Assembly: GCA_938021455.1 (NCBI GenBank)
Contig: CALIGP010000104.1
Coordinates: 1 to 7,510 of the forward strand
Length of the DNA: 7,510 nt
Reading direction: 5' to 3'
Source of the DNA: an uncultured Lewinella sp.
GTDB lineage: Bacteria > Bacteroidota > Bacteroidia > Chitinophagales > Saprospiraceae
How positions within the stretch are numbered: position 1 is the stretch's first letter; each line of letters starts with the position of its first letter. This document shows, piece by piece, positions 5,650-7,510 of this stretch. Position numbers and translations under genes: made by a program. The notes below the pieces were generated by a model, which saw nothing but the letters and a program-made list of their open reading frames with translations, was not told where the DNA came from and made no database searches.

Positions 5650-7185
5650 ATGAAAACGAATGCTCTCTTCTTCTTTATCCTTATTATCTGCTTATTCGGA
5701 ACGACTAATCGTAGCACCGCGCAAGACTTGGACCCGTTAACCACCCTCATCCCCGTAGCCGACCTACAGGAAGACCTGGCCACCTTTAAGGAGAACATCG
5801 AACTGATCCATGCCGGCCTCTACACTTTCACGCCAAAAGAAAAGATGGACGCCCGCTTCGCCGAAATTAGTGCCAGCATCACTGCCCCAATGACCAGCCA
5901 AGACTTCTATCGCAAACTCATCACTCTCAACACGGACATCCGCAACGGCCACACCAACATCATCCCCCATGAAGGCTTTGGCTCGACGGAGAAGCTACTC
6001 CCCCTAGAAGTCTACTGGGATGAAGAACAGCTTTACATTCTCCGTAACAATTCCGACGACCTTAGCCTAGCCCCAGGCACCCGCATCGACAGCCTCAACG
6101 GTGAAGCGGCGGCCACCGTTTTCTACGAGCTGGCCGAGCTTTTCCCACGCGATGGCTACAATACTTCTTTCCCCGAAGCGATCACCTACCGGGCCTTCAA
6201 TGAGTTTTACATCTCCTTTAAGGCCATACCTGAGGTTTATAGCCTGGTCGTTACCGCAGATTCCGGAACACAGCGCACCGTCAACATTCCTGCCATGGAG
6301 CAGAAAGCTTACTATGCCAACCGGGAGGCCCGCTACGGAGAAATCCACTATTACTGGGAAAAAGGCCTCGGTGACCCGATGACACTTGCCATCGAGGGGA
6401 ATACGGCAACTATTTCAATCAAGACCTGTGGCAAAAGCGAGTTAACTAAATTGGGCAACAGCATCGATAAGCAAGTAGACCGTTACTTCGAAGCCATTGA
6501 AGCAGCTGGCGTTGAGAACCTCATCATCGACATTCGCAGCAATGGTGGTGGCAGTCAGGAAATTTCCGTGGCCTTACTCCGTCACCTAAGCCCGGAGTAC
6601 TTCGAATTATTTGCTGACAGCTACCTGATCGTGAATAAGATTCCGAACCGAAAGCTCTACAACGGCAATACCTTCTTCCTCAACTTACTAGGAGGCATTG
6701 GCCTCAAGAAAGGCGAAGATGGTAACTACCGCAACCGTAAGGTGACCGATTGGGTCTACAACACAAAAACCCATACGGAGCCCATTGCACCAGTTGCTAC
6801 ACCGTTCAAAGGCCAAGTTTACTGCATTGGTGATGGCTATTCTTTCTCCGCTGCGGGGATAATGGCCTCCTTGCTCAAAACCTACACCAATTGTCAGTTT
6901 GTTGGCGAAGAAATTGGCGGCGCTGAAACGACCCTGACGGCAGGTGAGTACGTAGAGCTGCAACTACCAAACAGCGGTGTTCGTGCCATCCTCCCCGTCG
7001 TCTTCGAAGAACTCCAGAACCCGCGCGGCCAAACCGGACACGGTGTAAAGCCAGACTTTCCCATTCGCAACAGCATCCAGGATCTGATCAACGGCCACGA
7101 TGCCATTATGGCCTTCACCAAGGAGATCATCGCCAACCCAAAACTGACCAAAAAACAGGAGCTAGCCGTAAAAACCAAGCGCTAA
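5650..7185 (+). CDS. Secreted S41-family (C-terminal-processing/tricorn-like) peptidase
   Basis: A 511-residue protein with a Sec signal peptide (hydrophobic ALFFFILIICLFG, likely cut after residue 25 in STAQ), so it acts in the periplasm or outside. A helical N-terminal region (about 30-110) ends in LNTDIRNGHTNI, whose H101 matches the conserved His of S41B-like proteins. A PDZ-like stretch follows (about 115-155, LPLEVYW...GTRIDSLNG). The S41 core spans about 245-475, with LIIDIRSNGGGS (291-302), YCIGDGYSFSAAG (391-403; S400 is the likely nucleophile), VGEEIGG (418-424) and LPNSGVRAILPV (439-450). No lysine lies about 25 residues after S400, as in CtpA-type Ser-Lys enzymes, so a tricorn-like Ser/His/Glu arrangement is more likely. 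The C-terminus is lysine-rich, without a recognisable T9SS sorting domain. It is divergent from the kinase operon and likely under its control. The substrate is unknown. Confidence 0.86.
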   Translation: MKTNALFFFILIICLFGTTNRSTAQDLDPLTTLIPVADLQEDLATFKENIELIHAGLYTFTPKEKMDARFAEISASITAPMTSQDFYRKLITLNTDIRNGHTNIIPHEGFGSTEKLLPLEVYWDEEQLYILRNNSDDLSLAPGTRIDSLNGEAAATVFYELAELFPRDGYNTSFPEAITYRAFNEFYISFKAIPEVYSLVVTADSGTQRTVNIPAMEQKAYYANREARYGEIHYYWEKGLGDPMTLAIEGNTATISIKTCGKSELTKLGNSIDKQVDRYFEAIEAAGVENLIIDIRSNGGGSQEISVALLRHLSPEYFELFADSYLIVNKIPNRKLYNGNTFFLNLLGGIGLKKGEDGNYRNRKVTDWVYNTKTHTEPIAPVATPFKGQVYCIGDGYSFSAAGIMASLLKTYTNCQFVGEEIGGAETTLTAGEYVELQLPNSGVRAILPVVFEELQNPRGQTGHGVKPDFPIRNSIQDLINGHDAIMAFTKEIIANPKLTKKQELAVKTKR

Positions 7186-7226
7186 GCCCTCAAGATATTT
7201 ACTACTTTACTAACTGGATTCTGTTG

Positions 7227-7253
7227 ATGCCCCACCTGCTTTGCGTGGGGCAT
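7227..7253 (+). terminator. Intrinsic terminator of the S41 peptidase gene
   Basis: ATGCCCCAC (7227-7235) and GTGGGGCAT (7245-7253) form a perfect 9-bp GC-rich stem with a 9-nt loop. The stem ends in T and is followed by TTT, about 40 bp after the peptidase stop codon. This is a standard rho-independent terminator. Confidence 0.82.
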
Positions 7254-7278
7254 TTTAGTTCGTAAACCAGGCCAGATA

Positions 7279-7478
7279 AAAACATGAGTCATCCCGGAGT
7301 TTGGGCAACATTTCCTGTATCTTCTCCCCTGTACCCAGTTTGGTTGGCATAAAAAAGCGATCAGCGGATAGCATTCAGAGCTGTTTTGCCTGAATGCTGT
7401 CCGCTGATCGCTAAAAACCCTATTCTTTGCCAGGATACATGGTCATCTCACCCAAAAATTAGGGATGACTCATGTTTT
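7279..7478. repeat. 200-bp nested palindrome: MITE-like element or structured RNA locus
   Basis: AAAACATGAGTCATCCC (7279-7295) is the perfect reverse complement of 7462-7478. After a 4/5-base mismatch, a further TTTGGG (7300-7305) pairs with CCCAAA (7451-7456), so the terminal repeats extend to about 27 bp. At the centre, 7356-7378 and 7390-7412 form a 23-bp stem with one G-U pair and an 11-nt loop. No target-site duplication is visible outside the ends, and no transposase is present. A non-autonomous mobile element is the simplest reading; a structured RNA is an alternative. Confidence 0.6.
7351..7412 (-). terminator. 23-bp hairpin with T-tract on the minus strand (possible terminator)
   Basis: Read on the minus strand, the stem 7412-7390 / 7378-7356 is directly followed by six T (7356-7351, the first of which closes the stem). 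This is what an intrinsic terminator for a gene entering from the right edge would look like. On the plus strand the stem is followed by A, not T, so it would not terminate in that direction. The stem is longer than usual for a terminator and lies in the middle of the nested palindrome, so it may serve another role. Confidence 0.4.
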
Positions 7479-7510
7479 CTATCAAGATGATTAGTGGCCC
7501 TTACTTAAAG

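Larger units (their letters stand above)
7186..7510. other. Gene-free right end of the window
   Basis: Apart from the terminator at 7227-7253 and the palindrome at 7279-7478, I see no supported gene. A minus-strand frame of 39 codons (7374-7255, or 31 codons from ATG 7350) gives a plausible-looking peptide containing KLGTGEKIQEMLPKLRDDS. It lies mostly inside the palindrome and may be a relic of a parent element's coding end. The last 32 bases show no recognisable signal. Confidence 0.5.

Noticed and set aside
7279..7478. Firm call of a retron msr-msd locus
   Set aside because: The general outline (paired ends around a long hairpin) fits, but I see no branching-G context like AGC right after the left arm on either strand, and no reverse transcriptase is in the window. 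Kept only as an alternative in the finding.
1..7510. CRISPR array, tRNA, rRNA, integrase or attachment site
   Set aside because: No regularly spaced repeat-spacer pattern, no tRNA cloverleaf or rRNA sequence, and no recombinase gene was seen.

Overview
The window looks like a chromosomal segment of a Bacteroidota bacterium, probably in or near the Lewinella/Saprospiria group. Three things point there: the protein flavour (a DUF6090-like small membrane protein, a LytS/LytTR two-component pair, a secreted S41 peptidase with a signal peptide ending in TAQ), moderate GC, and TAnnTTTG-type -7 promoter elements upstream of several genes. The taxonomic placement is inference; the window holds no marker gene.

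Layout, left to right: (1) 1-199, minus strand, the N-terminal part of a DUF6090-like membrane protein that runs off the left edge. (2) 346-2709, plus strand, a 787-residue SLC12-type (cation-chloride cotransporter-like) permease with a large C-terminal cytosolic domain. (3) 2710-3017, a gene-free stretch with a phased AGTC array, an 86-bp REP-like element closed by a perfect 13-bp inverted repeat, and a -7 promoter motif. (4) 3018-3494, plus strand, a homotetrameric-type cytidine deaminase with an unusual residue after its catalytic CAE motif. (5) 3536-5340, minus strand, a two-gene operon: a membrane histidine kinase of the LytS/YehU class overlapping by ATGA a LytTR response regulator. (6) 5341-5649, a divergent control region with two sets of TTCACC-core repeats, each on a 21-bp period, one set pointing at the kinase promoter and the other at the peptidase promoter. 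(7) 5650-7185, plus strand, an exported S41-family peptidase followed by a clear intrinsic terminator. (8) 7254-7510, no convincing gene, but a 200-bp nested palindrome: 17-bp perfect terminal inverted repeats around a 23-bp hairpin.

The transporter and the cytidine deaminase look like independent housekeeping or salvage functions. The most coherent functional unit is the kinase/regulator operon with the divergent S41 peptidase. The spacing and symmetry of the repeats between them suggest that the LytTR regulator controls both its own operon and the peptidase. The best candidates for something undescribed are this repeat-controlled module and the nested palindrome at the right end.
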